From the NCBI RefSeq assembly GCF_035975855.1, contig NZ_CP109055.1, forward strand, positions 4,216,001 to 4,280,000: a stretch of 64,000 bases of DNA, given 5' to 3'. The notes beneath the pieces were generated by a model. It saw only the letters and a list, made by a program, of their open reading frames with translations. It made no database searches and was not told the origin of the DNA. Below are positions 16,333 through 24,844 of this stretch, piece after piece. The position numbers and the translations under genes are program-made. Source of the DNA: Streptomyces sp. NBC_01304 (GTDB lineage Bacteria > Actinomycetota > Actinomycetes > Streptomycetales > Streptomycetaceae). Numbering within the stretch: the stretch's first letter is position 1; each line of letters begins with the position of its first letter.

Positions 16333-17196
16333 CTAGGCGCTCGCTCCGCCCGCACCCGGCACGGGGAACGCCCCGGTCGCGCGGCGGGTGATCTCGCCGT
16401 AGACCTCGGGGTCCGTCGTGAACTCGCCGAGTACGCAGGTCTTGCGACTGCCGTGGTAGTCGCTGGACCCGGTGGCCAGCAGGCCCAGGTCGGCGGCGAG
16501 TGAGCGCAGTCGGGCGCGGGTGGCCGGGTCGTGGTCCATGTGGTCGACCTCGATGCCGTCGAGCCCGGCCGCGGCCAGCTCGGCTATGGCCGCCTCGGGC
16601 ACGGTCTCGCCCCGCTTCAGGGCCAGCGGGTGCGCGAAGACGGTGACGCCGCCGGCCGCCTTGACCAGACGGATCGCGTCGAAGGGGTCGAGCTCGTGCT
16701 TCTCGACGTACGCCCGCCCGTCGTTGGCCAGCCACTCGGCGGTGAAGGCGTCCGAGACGGTACGTACGACGCCGAGCTCGACCATGGCCTCGGCGATGTG
16801 CGGCCTGCCGACGGAGCCGTCCCCGGCGATGCGGGCGACCTGCTCCCAGGTGACGTCGACGCCGAGGTCCCGCAGCTTGCCCACCATCGCCCGGGCCCGC
16901 GGCACCCGGTCGTCGCGCACGAGCTCCCGCTCGGCGGAGAGCTCGGGCTCCTCGGGGTCGAAGAGGTAGGCCAGCATGTGCAGGCCGGTGCCGTTCAGGC
17001 GGCAGGACAGTTCGGCGCCGGTGACGAGGGCGAGGCCGGGCGGCAGTGCCGCGATGGCCTCCGCGTACCCGCGCGTGGTGTCGTGGTCGGTCAGGGCGAC
17101 CACGTCGAGTCCGGCGGCCGCCGCGTTGCGGACCAGCTCGGCCGGGGTGTCCGTACCGTCGGAGGCCGTGGAGTGAGCATGCAGGTCGATACGCAT
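16333..17196 (-). CDS. PHP-domain phosphoesterase (TrpH/YciV-like)
   Basis: 287 residues. The PHP metal-binding motifs are clear: MRIDLHAHSTASDGT (HxH) at the N-terminus, ALTDHDTTRGY, LVTGAELSCRL (Glu), then VFAHP, and STDYHGSRK-like ATGSSDYHGSRK near the C-terminus. E. coli YciV (RNase AM) is the best-characterised relative, acting as a 5'-3' exonuclease on short RNA and 3',5'-nucleotide phosphates. Activity here is inferred from the motifs. It ends 108 bp upstream of marC on the same strand and may be co-transcribed. Confidence 0.88.
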   Translation of the reverse strand: MRIDLHAHSTASDGTDTPAELVRNAAAAGLDVVALTDHDTTRGYAEAIAALPPGLALVTGAELSCRLNGTGLHMLAYLFDPEEPELSAERELVRDDRVPRARAMVGKLRDLGVDVTWEQVARIAGDGSVGRPHIAEAMVELGVVRTVSDAFTAEWLANDGRAYVEKHELDPFDAIRLVKAAGGVTVFAHPLALKRGETVPEAAIAELAAAGLDGIEVDHMDHDPATRARLRSLAADLGLLATGSSDYHGSRKTCVLGEFTTDPEVYGEITRRATGAFPVPGAGGASA

Positions 17197-17284
17197 GACA
17201 CATACTCCAGTGCTCTGACGGGGTGGGCGGGAACGCTCAAGGGTAACCGTTCGATTCGCACCGGAAATCCGGCCGGACGCTCGC

Positions 17285-17926
17285 TCAGGCCATCAGAATC
17301 CGCGGCGAGAGCGCCCCGCACGGCAGCAGCTCGACCTCGGCCCCCGCGTCCCGCAGGTCCGTGAGCACCAGCTCGTCGTACATCAGGAGACCCGACTGCT
17401 CCGGCCACACGATCGCCCAGAGCCACAGGCCGCGCGCCTCCCCCGCGAACACCGCCCGGTCGTCGGGCGTGCCGGAGACGTGCCACAGCGGGGTGGGCCG
17501 GCCGGCCGCGAGGAGCTTGGCCTGGGGCGGCTTCTCGACGGCGATGTGCGGGCCGGGGTCGGGCCCGTCGATGCCCGCGTACCGCGCGCCGAGGCCGACG
17601 CCGAGCTCCTCGGCGACGAGGACCAGCTCGCCGATGCCGCCGAGCGGACCAGGTCCCGAGCAGGCGACGGCGGTGGCGCGGCCGCCGCCCCGGTCGTCAC
17701 CGGCGCAGGCCACGCCGGTGAACAGCCAGCCCACGGGAAGCGGCCACGGCATCCACACGGGGACCCGCGACCGGTGCACGACGACGCTGAGGGCCTCGAC
17801 GCTCGGCGGGATCACAGGCTGCAGCGGATGTACGGTCCCGTGCACGTCGCACTGCCACGAATCGGCGAAGAGACCGGGAGCCCTGACCCGGCCACCACAC
17901 TTCGGGCAACTGGGTTCGCCCCTCAT
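17285..17926 (-). CDS. Zinc-ribbon-containing protein of unknown function (DUF6758-like)
   Basis: 213 residues. The N-terminus MRGEPSCPKCGGRV and a following CDVHG form a CxxC...C-H set suggestive of a zinc ribbon. The rest is a Gly/Leu-rich domain with conserved-looking segments VPVWMPWPLPVGWLFTG, GELVLVAEELGVGLGARYAG and WLWAIVWPEQSGLLMYDEL. There is no signal peptide. I associate it, from memory, with the DUF6758 family of streptomycetes. It is same-strand with the PHP and SUFU-like genes. No enzymatic motif is recognised. Confidence 0.75.
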   Translation of the reverse strand: MRGEPSCPKCGGRVRAPGLFADSWQCDVHGTVHPLQPVIPPSVEALSVVVHRSRVPVWMPWPLPVGWLFTGVACAGDDRGGGRATAVACSGPGPLGGIGELVLVAEELGVGLGARYAGIDGPDPGPHIAVEKPPQAKLLAAGRPTPLWHVSGTPDDRAVFAGEARGLWLWAIVWPEQSGLLMYDELVLTDLRDAGAEVELLPCGALSPRILMA

Positions 17927-18026
17927 AGCGCCCCACGGTCCTCCGTGGTCGTCGTCGCGTCAAGGACGATCACCCGTCCGGATGCGACGGCCCCTCCGAC
18001 GTCAGAGGTCGAGGCCAGTGGCGGCG

Positions 18027-18611
18027 TCAGTCCAGCGGCACGGACCTGCGCAGCGGGTCGCGCAGATCCGTGCCCTGGGCCAGCCACCGCTCCTGCAGTG
18101 CCTCCGCGCCGTGCACCCGCTTCCACGCCGCCTCGTTGGGCGTCATCGGAAGGAGGGGCAGGAAGCGGACCGGGTCCATCGGGTCGTCCAGCTCCAGGTC
18201 CTCGACGAGGCCGCCGGACTCCGCGACCAGTACGGAGGTGAACTGGGCTTCGGGCCACAGGGGTTCGCCCGTGTCGAGCGAGGCGCCGGGGGCCACGACC
18301 AGGCCCTCGACCTGGGGGGACGCGGCCAGGACCGCGAGCGGGCGGAGCACCTTGTCGGTCTCGGCGCGGCCGACGCGTACCGACAGGACCAGCTCCGCGC
18401 GGGGGCCGTGCACCGGGTCGGCGAGGGCCGCGGTGGGGTCGGTCATGGGGTGGGCCGACATGCCGAGGGTGGCGTACCGGACGACATCGCCGTCGGTGAA
18501 GCGCAGCACCTCGATGCGGTCGGTGCCGAGGAACGTCACCGCTGCCCGGGCGTCGGGTTCGCCAAGTGCGGTGCGCAGCCTGGCCTCTACCAGGGCAAGA
18601 ACGTCAGCCAT
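18027..18611 (-). CDS. Suppressor-of-fused (SUFU) domain protein
   Basis: 194 residues from the ATG at 18611. The sequence has features of the bacterial SUFU-like domain: IEVLRFTDGDVVRYATLGMS at the start, then VRVGRAETDKVLRPLAVLAAS and the FLPLLPMTPNEAAWKRVHGAEAL segment typical of the family's C-terminus. Bacterial SUFU proteins are often linked to toxin immunity, but no toxin gene is nearby here. It is the first gene of a minus-strand group (SUFU, DUF6758-like, PHP, MarC). It diverges from corA. Confidence 0.8.
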   Translation of the reverse strand: MADVLALVEARLRTALGEPDARAAVTFLGTDRIEVLRFTDGDVVRYATLGMSAHPMTDPTAALADPVHGPRAELVLSVRVGRAETDKVLRPLAVLAASPQVEGLVVAPGASLDTGEPLWPEAQFTSVLVAESGGLVEDLELDDPMDPVRFLPLLPMTPNEAAWKRVHGAEALQERWLAQGTDLRDPLRRSVPLD

Positions 18612-18654
18612 GCCGCCGAGCATACGTACCGTATGGAGAGGGCAAAGACGGGCC

Positions 18655-19051
18655 TTGACACTTCTGTCGGCTGATAGTCTTGGCCGCTGGTCAGGGCGAC
18701 ACGCTGAAGCGTTGTTTTCGAGCCCGACAAACCGTCCCTCATGGGGGACCGGCCGGAGGAGGTGGGGCTGATGGATCGAAGTCGACCGTGCAGTACCACC
18801 CGTTCTTCCGCCCTGTGACTGCTGGTTGAACCGCAGCTTCGGCATTCCGCACGACGGAAGAGCATCTCGTCTTTAGCTTTCTGCTTGATCCGAGTGCTTG
18901 ATTCTTGAGTCAGCAGCGAAGGTTGTTCACCGCGATGGTGCGGTGCCACCCGCTTTGCGGATGTGCCGGGTTCATCCCGTTCGAGCCCTTTACGTCCCCA
19001 TTCCGGGTTGTGCCACCTGCCGCGGGCAGCCGCGTTGCGAAGGAGCCTGCC
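18655..19051 (+). promoter_or_regulatory. Long leader region of corA
   Basis: About 400 nt between divergent SUFU and corA genes with no full-length gene. It begins with a consensus TTGACA (18655-18660); TAGTCT lies only 14 bp downstream, so the -10 is uncertain. Contained features: a GTCCC/GGGAC hairpin (18734-18738 with 18745-18749), a strong GGAGGAGG before a 15-codon ORF, and a CACCGC/GCGGTG hairpin (18928-18933 with 18940-18945). The final 110 nt are open in the corA frame. I could not match the region to the M-box (Mg2+ riboswitch) consensus I know. Confidence 0.4.
18771..18818 (+). CDS. Possible leader ORF upstream of corA (15 aa)
   Basis: A 15-codon ORF, MDRSRPCSTTRSSAL, with an unusually strong Shine-Dalgarno (GGAGGAGGTGGGG, 18755-18767) three bases before the ATG. 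An alternative in-frame ATG at 18741 gives 25 codons. It is Arg/Ser/Thr-rich. It could be a regulatory leader peptide; no direct support beyond the RBS. Confidence 0.3.
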   Translation: MDRSRPCSTTRSSAL

Positions 19052-20176
19052 ATGTCGATGATCCGTGACCTCCGCGCCGCCGTCCGCCCCCAGCTCCGCA
19101 AGGAGCGTGCCCCGTACAGCCCGTACGACACCACCCGGGACCCGGCCGCCATCAGCGCCGTCGTGGACTGCGCCGTCTACCGCGACGGCCGCCGCGTGAA
19201 GCCCGATGCGGACGAGGCGTGCCTTACGCCGCACGACGCGATGCTGCAGGTACGCCGCGACGGGGGCTTCGCCTGGATCGGGCTGCACGAGCCCACCGAG
19301 GCCGAATTCTCGGGCATCGCCGCGGAGTTCGGGCTGCACCCGCTGGCCGTCGAGGACGCGGTGCACGCGCACCAGCGGCCGAAGCTGGAGCGGTACGACG
19401 ACACCCTGTTCACCGTCTTCAAGACCATCCACTACGTCGACCACGCCGAACTCACCGCCACCAGCGAGGTCGTGGAGACCGGCGAGGTCATGTGCTTCAC
19501 CGGGCGGGACTTCTTCATCACCGTGCGGCACGGCGGCCAGGGCTCGCTGCGCGCGCTGCGGCACCGGCTGCAGGACGACCCGACGCTGCTCGCCAAGGGG
19601 CCGAGCGCCGTCCTGCACGCGATCGCCGACCACGTGGTGGACGGCTACATCGCGGTCGCGGACGCCGTGCAGGACGACATCGACGAGGTCGAGATCGATG
19701 TCTTTTCGCAGACCGGCAAGGGCGGGCCGCGCGGCAAGGACGCCGGGCGGATCTACCAACTCAAGCGCGAGGTACTGGAGTTCAAGCGCGCGGTGTCGCC
19801 GCTGCTCCGTCCCATGCAGCTGCTGAGCGAGCGGCCGATGCGGCTCGTCGACCCGGACATCCAGAAGTACTTCCGTGACGTGGCCGACCACTTGGCGCGC
19901 GTGCAGGAGCAGGTCATCGGCTTCGACGAGCTGCTCAACTCGATCCTGCAGGCCAACCTGGCGCAGGCGACCGTCGCGCAGAACGAGGACATGCGCAAGA
20001 TCACTTCGTGGGCGGCCATCATCGCCGTACCGACGATGATCTGTGGCGTGTACGGCATGAACTTCGACTACATGCCGGAGACCGACTGGGAGTACGGCTA
20101 CCCGATGGTGCTCCTCGTCACGGTCGGCATCTGCTTCACGATCCACCGGGCACTCAAGCGCAACGGGTGGCTATAG
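19052..20176 (+). CDS. corA: CorA-type magnesium/cobalt transporter
   Basis: 374 residues from the ATG at 19052, which follows AAGGAG at 7 nt; the open frame continues 49 codons upstream but without comparable support. Mg2+/Co2+ channel of the cytoplasmic membrane. A large N-terminal cytoplasmic domain is followed by a long helix (IGFDELLNSILQANLAQATVAQNEDMRKIT). Two C-terminal membrane helices have the diagnostic YGMNF at the end of the first and a basic C-terminus (ALKRNGW). This is the standard pentameric CorA layout. A Mg-related MgtE_N/CBS gene lies 1.5 kb downstream. The long leader suggests post-transcriptional control. Confidence 0.93.
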   Translation: MSMIRDLRAAVRPQLRKERAPYSPYDTTRDPAAISAVVDCAVYRDGRRVKPDADEACLTPHDAMLQVRRDGGFAWIGLHEPTEAEFSGIAAEFGLHPLAVEDAVHAHQRPKLERYDDTLFTVFKTIHYVDHAELTATSEVVETGEVMCFTGRDFFITVRHGGQGSLRALRHRLQDDPTLLAKGPSAVLHAIADHVVDGYIAVADAVQDDIDEVEIDVFSQTGKGGPRGKDAGRIYQLKREVLEFKRAVSPLLRPMQLLSERPMRLVDPDIQKYFRDVADHLARVQEQVIGFDELLNSILQANLAQATVAQNEDMRKITSWAAIIAVPTMICGVYGMNFDYMPETDWEYGYPMVLLVTVGICFTIHRALKRNGWL

Positions 20177-20211
20177 GCGGGCCGGCGGGGGCCTCTAATA
20201 GGCTGCGCCCC

Positions 20212-20721
20212 ATGACTCTCTCGTCCCCGCTCGACCAGGCCCTCGTCGAGGAGGCCACCAAGAAGTCCGGCCTGATCTGGGTCCAGGGCTCGGGGCCCGC
20301 CCGCGCCCTGTGGCACGCCTGGCACGAGGGCGCGGCGCACGTGGTGGGGGACGGGCCGGGCGAGCAACCGCTGCCGGGGCTCTCCGACGGGGCGCGGGCC
20401 GAGGTGACCGTGCGGAGCAAGGACAAGGGCGGTCGGCTCGTGACCTGGTCGGCCAAGACGGTGGAGCTCTCGCCGCACTCTACCGAGTGGGAAGCGGCGG
20501 TGGCCGAGCTCAAGGGGAAGCGGTTGAATGCGCCGGACAGCGAGCAGATGACTGAGCGTTGGGCTCGGGAATGTCGTGTGCTGCGCCTTGAGCCGCGAGA
20601 GGTTGAGGCCGAGGTGCCCTCGGGCTCGCTTGCGGCGGCGCCTCTTCCGAGTGGGGCGACGACACGTGAGGCCATTCCGGGCTCGCTGCCCAAGCTGCTT
20701 TTCAAGCGCCGCAAACGCTGA
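20212..20721 (+). CDS. Hypothetical protein (169 aa)
   Basis: 169 residues from the ATG at 20212, 35 bp after corA and probably co-transcribed. It begins MTLSSPLDQALVEEATKKSGLIWV and has LWHAWHEGAAHVV, ARAEVTVRSKDKGGRLVTW and ERWARECRVLRLEP segments. The pattern of short strands followed by a basic C-terminus (LLFKRRKR) loosely recalls split-barrel (pyridoxamine 5'-phosphate oxidase-like) proteins, but I cannot identify FMN-binding residues with confidence. No signal peptide or membrane helix. Conserved in streptomycetes as far as I recall. Confidence 0.75.
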   Translation: MTLSSPLDQALVEEATKKSGLIWVQGSGPARALWHAWHEGAAHVVGDGPGEQPLPGLSDGARAEVTVRSKDKGGRLVTWSAKTVELSPHSTEWEAAVAELKGKRLNAPDSEQMTERWARECRVLRLEPREVEAEVPSGSLAAAPLPSGATTREAIPGSLPKLLFKRRKR

Positions 20722-20737
20722 GCACCGTTGTCATCTG

Positions 20738-20808
20738 CGGGCCCGGTGGGGGCTGGTCGCGCAGTTCCCCGCGCCCCTGACGGGGGCGCCCCCGTTCGGG
20801 GCGCCTGA
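20738..20808. repeat. GGTCGCGCAGTTCCCCGCGC intergenic repeat with hairpin
   Basis: Contains the GGGGCTGGTCGCGCAGTTCC sequence that I recognise as a very common Streptomyces intergenic repeat. It is followed by a GGCGCCCC/GGGGCGCC hairpin (20785-20792 with 20798-20805). It lies between convergent genes and is probably a bidirectional terminator. Confidence 0.7.
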
Positions 20809-20812
20809 GCCG

Positions 20813-21541
20813 TCAGCCGGAAACTTCCAAGTCCGCCATCTCATCCTTGGCCGGTGGCTTCAGAGGTACCGACTTGCCCCAGTCCGTCAGCGTCAGGCTG
20901 CCCGCGTTGCCCGCGCGGACCAGGCGGAGGGGGTACGGCTTGCCCTCCAGGGAGACGTCGAGGGTGCCGCCGTTGCCGTTGGACGCCGCGAGCTGGACCG
21001 TGCGGACCGAGTCAACGGTGTCCCGGCCGCCCTTCGTCACCTTGCCGTGCAGGTCGAGCAGCATGCCGAGCAGCTCGTCCTTGTCGGTGTAGGAGACGAA
21101 GCGCTTGTACTTCGGGTCGCCGGGCGCGACCTGTACGTACTTGGCGGACAGCTTGTCCTTGCCGCCGCCCTCCTCCAGCTGGGAGGCGTCCGCCTGCATG
21201 AAGACGTCCTCGCCGATGCGCAGGAGGCGGAAGGTGACCCCGCCGTCGGTGATCTCGCCGGTGCCGCCCTCGCCGTTGAGCCGCATCTTGATGCGGTACG
21301 GCTCGCCCTTGACCACGAGGTCCGCGCTGACCTGGACCGAGTCGGCGGCCTTCGCCGCGGCGCTCGCCTGGCTCTGGATCTTCGTGGCGGAGAGCTTCCC
21401 GACGCCGTTGGTCCCGGCGTCCGGGTCCTCCTTGCCGCAGCCCGTGAGACCCGTCAGGCCGGCGGCGAGACCCGCGCACATCGCGCCGACGAGTGCCGTC
21501 CGGCGGGCCCGGCCCAGGGGGATTGCGAACACGTGCGGCAC
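20813..21541 (-). CDS. LppX/LprG-like lipoprotein
   Basis: 242 residues. The signal peptide (GRARRTALVGAMCAGLAAGL) ends in a lipobox LTGC with the acylated Cys at residue 35. The mature part resembles LppX_LprAFG lipoproteins: KIQSQASAAAKAADSVQVSADLVVKGEPYRIKM followed by strands GGVTFRLLRIGEDVFMQAD and the GKSVPLKPPAKDEMADL C-terminus. Family members in mycobacteria carry lipids or act in envelope maintenance; the cargo here is unknown. Monocistronic, convergent with the 169-residue protein gene. Confidence 0.85.
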   Translation of the reverse strand: MPHVFAIPLGRARRTALVGAMCAGLAAGLTGLTGCGKEDPDAGTNGVGKLSATKIQSQASAAAKAADSVQVSADLVVKGEPYRIKMRLNGEGGTGEITDGGVTFRLLRIGEDVFMQADASQLEEGGGKDKLSAKYVQVAPGDPKYKRFVSYTDKDELLGMLLDLHGKVTKGGRDTVDSVRTVQLAASNGNGGTLDVSLEGKPYPLRLVRAGNAGSLTLTDWGKSVPLKPPAKDEMADLEVSG

Positions 21542-21718
21542 TGCCTCTCATCCGGGTGTCCAAAGGCGCAGTACGGCAGCGTACCGGTGTCCTCTACGTC
21601 ACCAGGCAGAGAGTCGCGCGGACGCCCGGGGAAGCCCCACCAGGGCGTATCCGATCACTACGTACTAGCCTGAAGCCCGTATTAAGCGACAAACAAGGGC
21701 CCGAGGGAGGCGTGCGGA

Positions 21719-23014
21719 ATGGCGGCAGGCGCCCCCCGGATCTTTGTGTCGCACCTGGCCGGCACCGCCGTCTTCGACCCCAACGGCGACCAGGTCGGCC
21801 GGGTCCGCGACCTCATCGCCATGCTGCGGGTCGGCAACCGGCCGCCGCGGCTGCTCGGCCTGGTGGTGGAGCTGTCCACGCGGCGCCGCATCTTCCTGCC
21901 CATGACCCGGGTGACCGGCATCGAGTCGGGCCAGGTCATCAGCACGGGCGTGATGAACGTACGCCGCTTCGAGCAGCGCCCGACCGAGCGGCTGATCCTC
22001 GGTGAACTGCTCGACCGGCGGGTCAGCATCGTCGAGACCGGCGAGGAGGCGACCGTCCTAGACGTGTCCGTGCAGCAGCTGCCGGCCCGCCGGGACTGGG
22101 AGATCGACCGGGTCTTCGTACGAAAGGGAAAGGCCGGCGCACTCCGGCGCAAGGGCGAGACACTGACCCTCGAATGGTCGGCCGTGACCGGGTTTTCGCT
22201 GGAGGAGCACGGCCAGGGCGCGGAGAACCTGCTCGCGACCTTCGAGCAGCTGCGCCCCGCCGACCTCGCCAACGTCCTGCACCACCTCTCCCCCAAGCGG
22301 CGCGCCGAAGTGGCCGCCGCCCTCGACGACGACCGCCTGGCCGACGTCCTGGAGGAGCTGCCCGAGGACGACCAGATCGAGATCCTCGGCAAGCTCAAGG
22401 AGGAGCGCGCCGCCGACGTCCTGGAGGCGATGGACCCGGACGACGCGGCCGACCTGCTCTCCGAGCTCCCGGAGGACGACAAGGAGCGCCTGCTCGGCCT
22501 GATGGAGCCGGACGACGCCGCCGACATGCGACGCCTGATGCAGTACGAGGAGCACACGGCCGGCGGTCTGATGACGACCGAGCCGATCGTGCTGCAGCCC
22601 GACGCCACGGTCGCCGACGCGCTCGCCCGCGTACGCAATCCCGATCTGTCACCGGCGCTCGCCGCGCAGGTGTACGTCTGCCGGCCGCCGGACCAGACGC
22701 CGACCGGCAAGTACCTGGGCCTGGTGCACTTCCAGCGGCTGCTCAGGGACCCGCCGTTCACGCTGGTCGGGTCCATGCTCGACAAGGATCTGCAGTCCCT
22801 CGACCCGGACACCCCGCTGCCCGCGGTCACCGCCTTCTTCGCGACGTACGACATGGTCGCGGCGCCCGTCGTGGACGAGAGCGGCTCGCTGCTCGGCGCG
22901 GTCACCGTGGACGACGTACTGGACCACCTGCTGCCGGAGGACTGGCGCGAGTCGGAGTTCCACGCCGGTGAGGGCGAGCACCCCGGGGAGGCCGGCCATG
23001 GCACCCACGGCTGA
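21719..23014 (+). CDS. MgtE N-domain / CBS-domain protein without transmembrane part
   Basis: 431 residues; GGGAGG precedes the ATG at 21719. An N-terminal PRC-barrel-like segment (FVSHLAGTAVFDPNGDQVGRVRDL) is followed by an MgtE_N superhelix with repeating acidic motifs (DLANVLHHLSPKRRAEVAAALDDDRLADVLEELPEDDQ), then a CBS pair ending PVVDESGSLLGAVTVDDVLDHLLPEDW. True MgtE continues into a membrane channel domain, which is absent here. This protein therefore resembles only the Mg2+-sensing half and may act as a soluble sensor or partner. It overlaps the following DUF1003 gene by 17 nt. Confidence 0.88.
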   Translation: MAAGAPRIFVSHLAGTAVFDPNGDQVGRVRDLIAMLRVGNRPPRLLGLVVELSTRRRIFLPMTRVTGIESGQVISTGVMNVRRFEQRPTERLILGELLDRRVSIVETGEEATVLDVSVQQLPARRDWEIDRVFVRKGKAGALRRKGETLTLEWSAVTGFSLEEHGQGAENLLATFEQLRPADLANVLHHLSPKRRAEVAAALDDDRLADVLEELPEDDQIEILGKLKEERAADVLEAMDPDDAADLLSELPEDDKERLLGLMEPDDAADMRRLMQYEEHTAGGLMTTEPIVLQPDATVADALARVRNPDLSPALAAQVYVCRPPDQTPTGKYLGLVHFQRLLRDPPFTLVGSMLDKDLQSLDPDTPLPAVTAFFATYDMVAAPVVDESGSLLGAVTVDDVLDHLLPEDWRESEFHAGEGEHPGEAGHGTHG

Positions 23015-23573
23015 CCGCGAGCGGGAGCCGCGCCCCGAGGGCAGGCCGCGCATCCGGCTCGACCTGCCGCGCGCCACGCGCCGCAAGCTGCTGCCCGACT
23101 ACGACCCGGAAGCGTTCGGGCAGATGTCGGAGAAGATCGCCCGGTTCCTGGGGACCGGACGGTTCATCGTCTGGATGACGATCATCATCACCGTGTGGAT
23201 CGTCTGGAACGTCACGGCCCCGACCGACCTGCGCTTCGACCCGTTCCCGTTCCTGTTCCTGACGCTCGCGCTGTCGCTGCAGGCCTCGTACGCCGCCCCG
23301 CTGATCCTGCTCGCGCAGAACCGGCAGGACGACCGGGACCGGGTCAATCTGGAGCAGGACCGCAAGCAGAACGAGCGCTCCATCGCGGACACCGAGTACC
23401 TGACCCGGGAGATCGCCGCCCTGCGGATGGGCCTCGGCGAGGTCGCGACCCGGGACTGGATCCGGTCGGAACTGCAGGACCTGGTCAAGGAGATGGAGCA
23501 GCAGCGGGCAGCGCTCCCCTCGGTTATTCCCGCAGAGCAGGTCGTACGGAGTGACGAAGGCGACCGCCGCTAG
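22998..23573 (+). CDS. DUF1003 membrane protein
   Basis: 191 residues from the ATG at 22998, overlapping the previous gene. A basic N-terminus precedes two membrane helices (FIVWMTIIITVWIVWNV and FPFLFLTLALSLQASYAAPLILLAQNRQ), then a cytoplasmic coiled segment with the DRVNLEQDRKQNERSIADTEYLTREIAALR signature of DUF1003. The function of the family is not established. Overlap with the MgtE_N/CBS gene implies co-translation, and a physical partnership between the soluble Mg-sensor-like protein and this membrane protein is a reasonable inference. Confidence 0.88.
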   Translation: MAPTADREREPRPEGRPRIRLDLPRATRRKLLPDYDPEAFGQMSEKIARFLGTGRFIVWMTIIITVWIVWNVTAPTDLRFDPFPFLFLTLALSLQASYAAPLILLAQNRQDDRDRVNLEQDRKQNERSIADTEYLTREIAALRMGLGEVATRDWIRSELQDLVKEMEQQRAALPSVIPAEQVVRSDEGDRR

Positions 23574-23613
23574 GCCTTTTCGGGCTGTCACCCATCCGCC
23601 GTACCATTCCCGT

Positions 23614-24762
23614 ATGGCTACCGACACGTATCCGACCGAGGACGCGATCCGCGAGGCGCTCTCCACGGTCAATGACCCCGAGATCCACCGGCCGATCACC
23701 GAGCTCGGCATGGTCAAATCGGTGGAGATCGGGGCGGATGGTGCGGTCGCCGTCACCGTGTATCTGACGGTCTCCGGCTGCCCGATGCGCGACACGATCA
23801 CCACGAACGTCACCGAGGCGGTCTCCCGCGTCGAGGGCGTCACCTCCGTCTCCGTCACGCTCGACGTGATGAGCGACGAGCAGCGCAAGGAGCTGGCGAC
23901 CGCGCTGCGCGGCGGCACCGCCGAGCGCGAGGTGCCGTTCGCCCAGCCCGGCTCGCTGACCCGGGTGTACGCGGTCGCGTCCGGCAAGGGCGGCGTCGGC
24001 AAGTCCTCCGTGACGGTCAACCTCGCCGCCGCGATGGCGGCCGACGGCCTGAAGGTCGGCGTCGTGGACGCGGACATCTACGGCCACTCGGTGCCCCGCA
24101 TGCTCGGCGCGGACGGCAGTCCCACCCAGGTCGAGAACATGATCATGCCGCCGACGGCGAACGGCGTGAAGGTCATCTCGATCGGCATGTTCACGCCGGG
24201 CAACGCCCCGGTGGTGTGGCGCGGCCCGATGCTGCACCGCGCGCTCCAGCAGTTCCTCGCGGACGTCTACTGGGGCGACCTGGACGTCCTGCTCCTGGAC
24301 CTGCCGCCGGGCACCGGTGACATCGCGATCTCCGTGGCCCAGCTGGTGCCGAACGCCGAGATCCTCGTCGTGACCACCCCGCAGCAGGCCGCCGCCGAGG
24401 TCGCCGAGCGCGCCGGCTCCATCGCCGTGCAGACCCACCAGAAGATCGTGGGCGTCGTCGAGAACATGGCGGGGCTGCCCTGCCCGCACTGCGACGAGAT
24501 GGTCGACGTGTTCGGCACGGGCGGCGGCCAGCGGGTCGCAGAGGGCCTCACCAAGACCACCGGCGCGAACGTCCCGGTGCTCGGCTCCATCCCGATCGAC
24601 GTCCGGCTCCGCGAGGGCGGCGACGAAGGCAAGCCGGTCGTCCTGACCGACCCCGAGTCCCCGGCCGGCGCCGCACTGCGCGCGATCGCGGGCAAGCTCG
24701 GCGGCCGTCAGCGCGGCCTGTCGGGCATGTCGCTCGGGATCACGCCGCGCAACAAGTTCTGA
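23614..24762 (+). CDS. mrp: Mrp/NBP35-type iron-sulfur cluster carrier ATPase
   Basis: 382 residues. The N-terminal DUF59/MIP18-like domain (IREALSTVNDPEIHRPITELGM, with SGCPMRDTI) is followed by a P-loop NTPase. Its deviant Walker A GKGGVGKS is at 124-131 and a CPHC pair at 290-293 can bridge a [4Fe-4S] cluster between two subunits. It transfers Fe-S clusters to apo-proteins in the cytoplasm. No Shine-Dalgarno precedes the ATG at 23614, so a leaderless or coupled start is possible. The gene is closed by a long palindrome shared with the convergent gene. Orthologue of mycobacterial Mrp, also near tatB/htrA/sigE (from memory). Confidence 0.93.
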   Translation: MATDTYPTEDAIREALSTVNDPEIHRPITELGMVKSVEIGADGAVAVTVYLTVSGCPMRDTITTNVTEAVSRVEGVTSVSVTLDVMSDEQRKELATALRGGTAEREVPFAQPGSLTRVYAVASGKGGVGKSSVTVNLAAAMAADGLKVGVVDADIYGHSVPRMLGADGSPTQVENMIMPPTANGVKVISIGMFTPGNAPVVWRGPMLHRALQQFLADVYWGDLDVLLLDLPPGTGDIAISVAQLVPNAEILVVTTPQQAAAEVAERAGSIAVQTHQKIVGVVENMAGLPCPHCDEMVDVFGTGGGQRVAEGLTKTTGANVPVLGSIPIDVRLREGGDEGKPVVLTDPESPAGAALRAIAGKLGGRQRGLSGMSLGITPRNKF

Positions 24763-24776
24763 CTTCTTCCGTACGC

Positions 24777-24824
24777 GTACGTCGATGGGGCGCCCCCTGA
24801 TCAGGGGGCGCCCCATCGACGTAC
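24777..24824. terminator. Bidirectional terminator palindrome
   Basis: A 48-bp perfect palindrome (24777-24800 with 24801-24824, centre CTGATCAG) between convergent mrp and the 207-residue protein gene. Confidence 0.85.
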
Positions 24825-24844
24825 GTACCGGAAATCAGTGACCG

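Noticed and set aside
18655..19051. Known Mg2+ M-box (ykoK) riboswitch upstream of corA
   Set aside because: The conserved M-box segments I remember (GGUGAGGCUCC..., GCUAAAGCU end) are not present; only a generic structured leader can be claimed.
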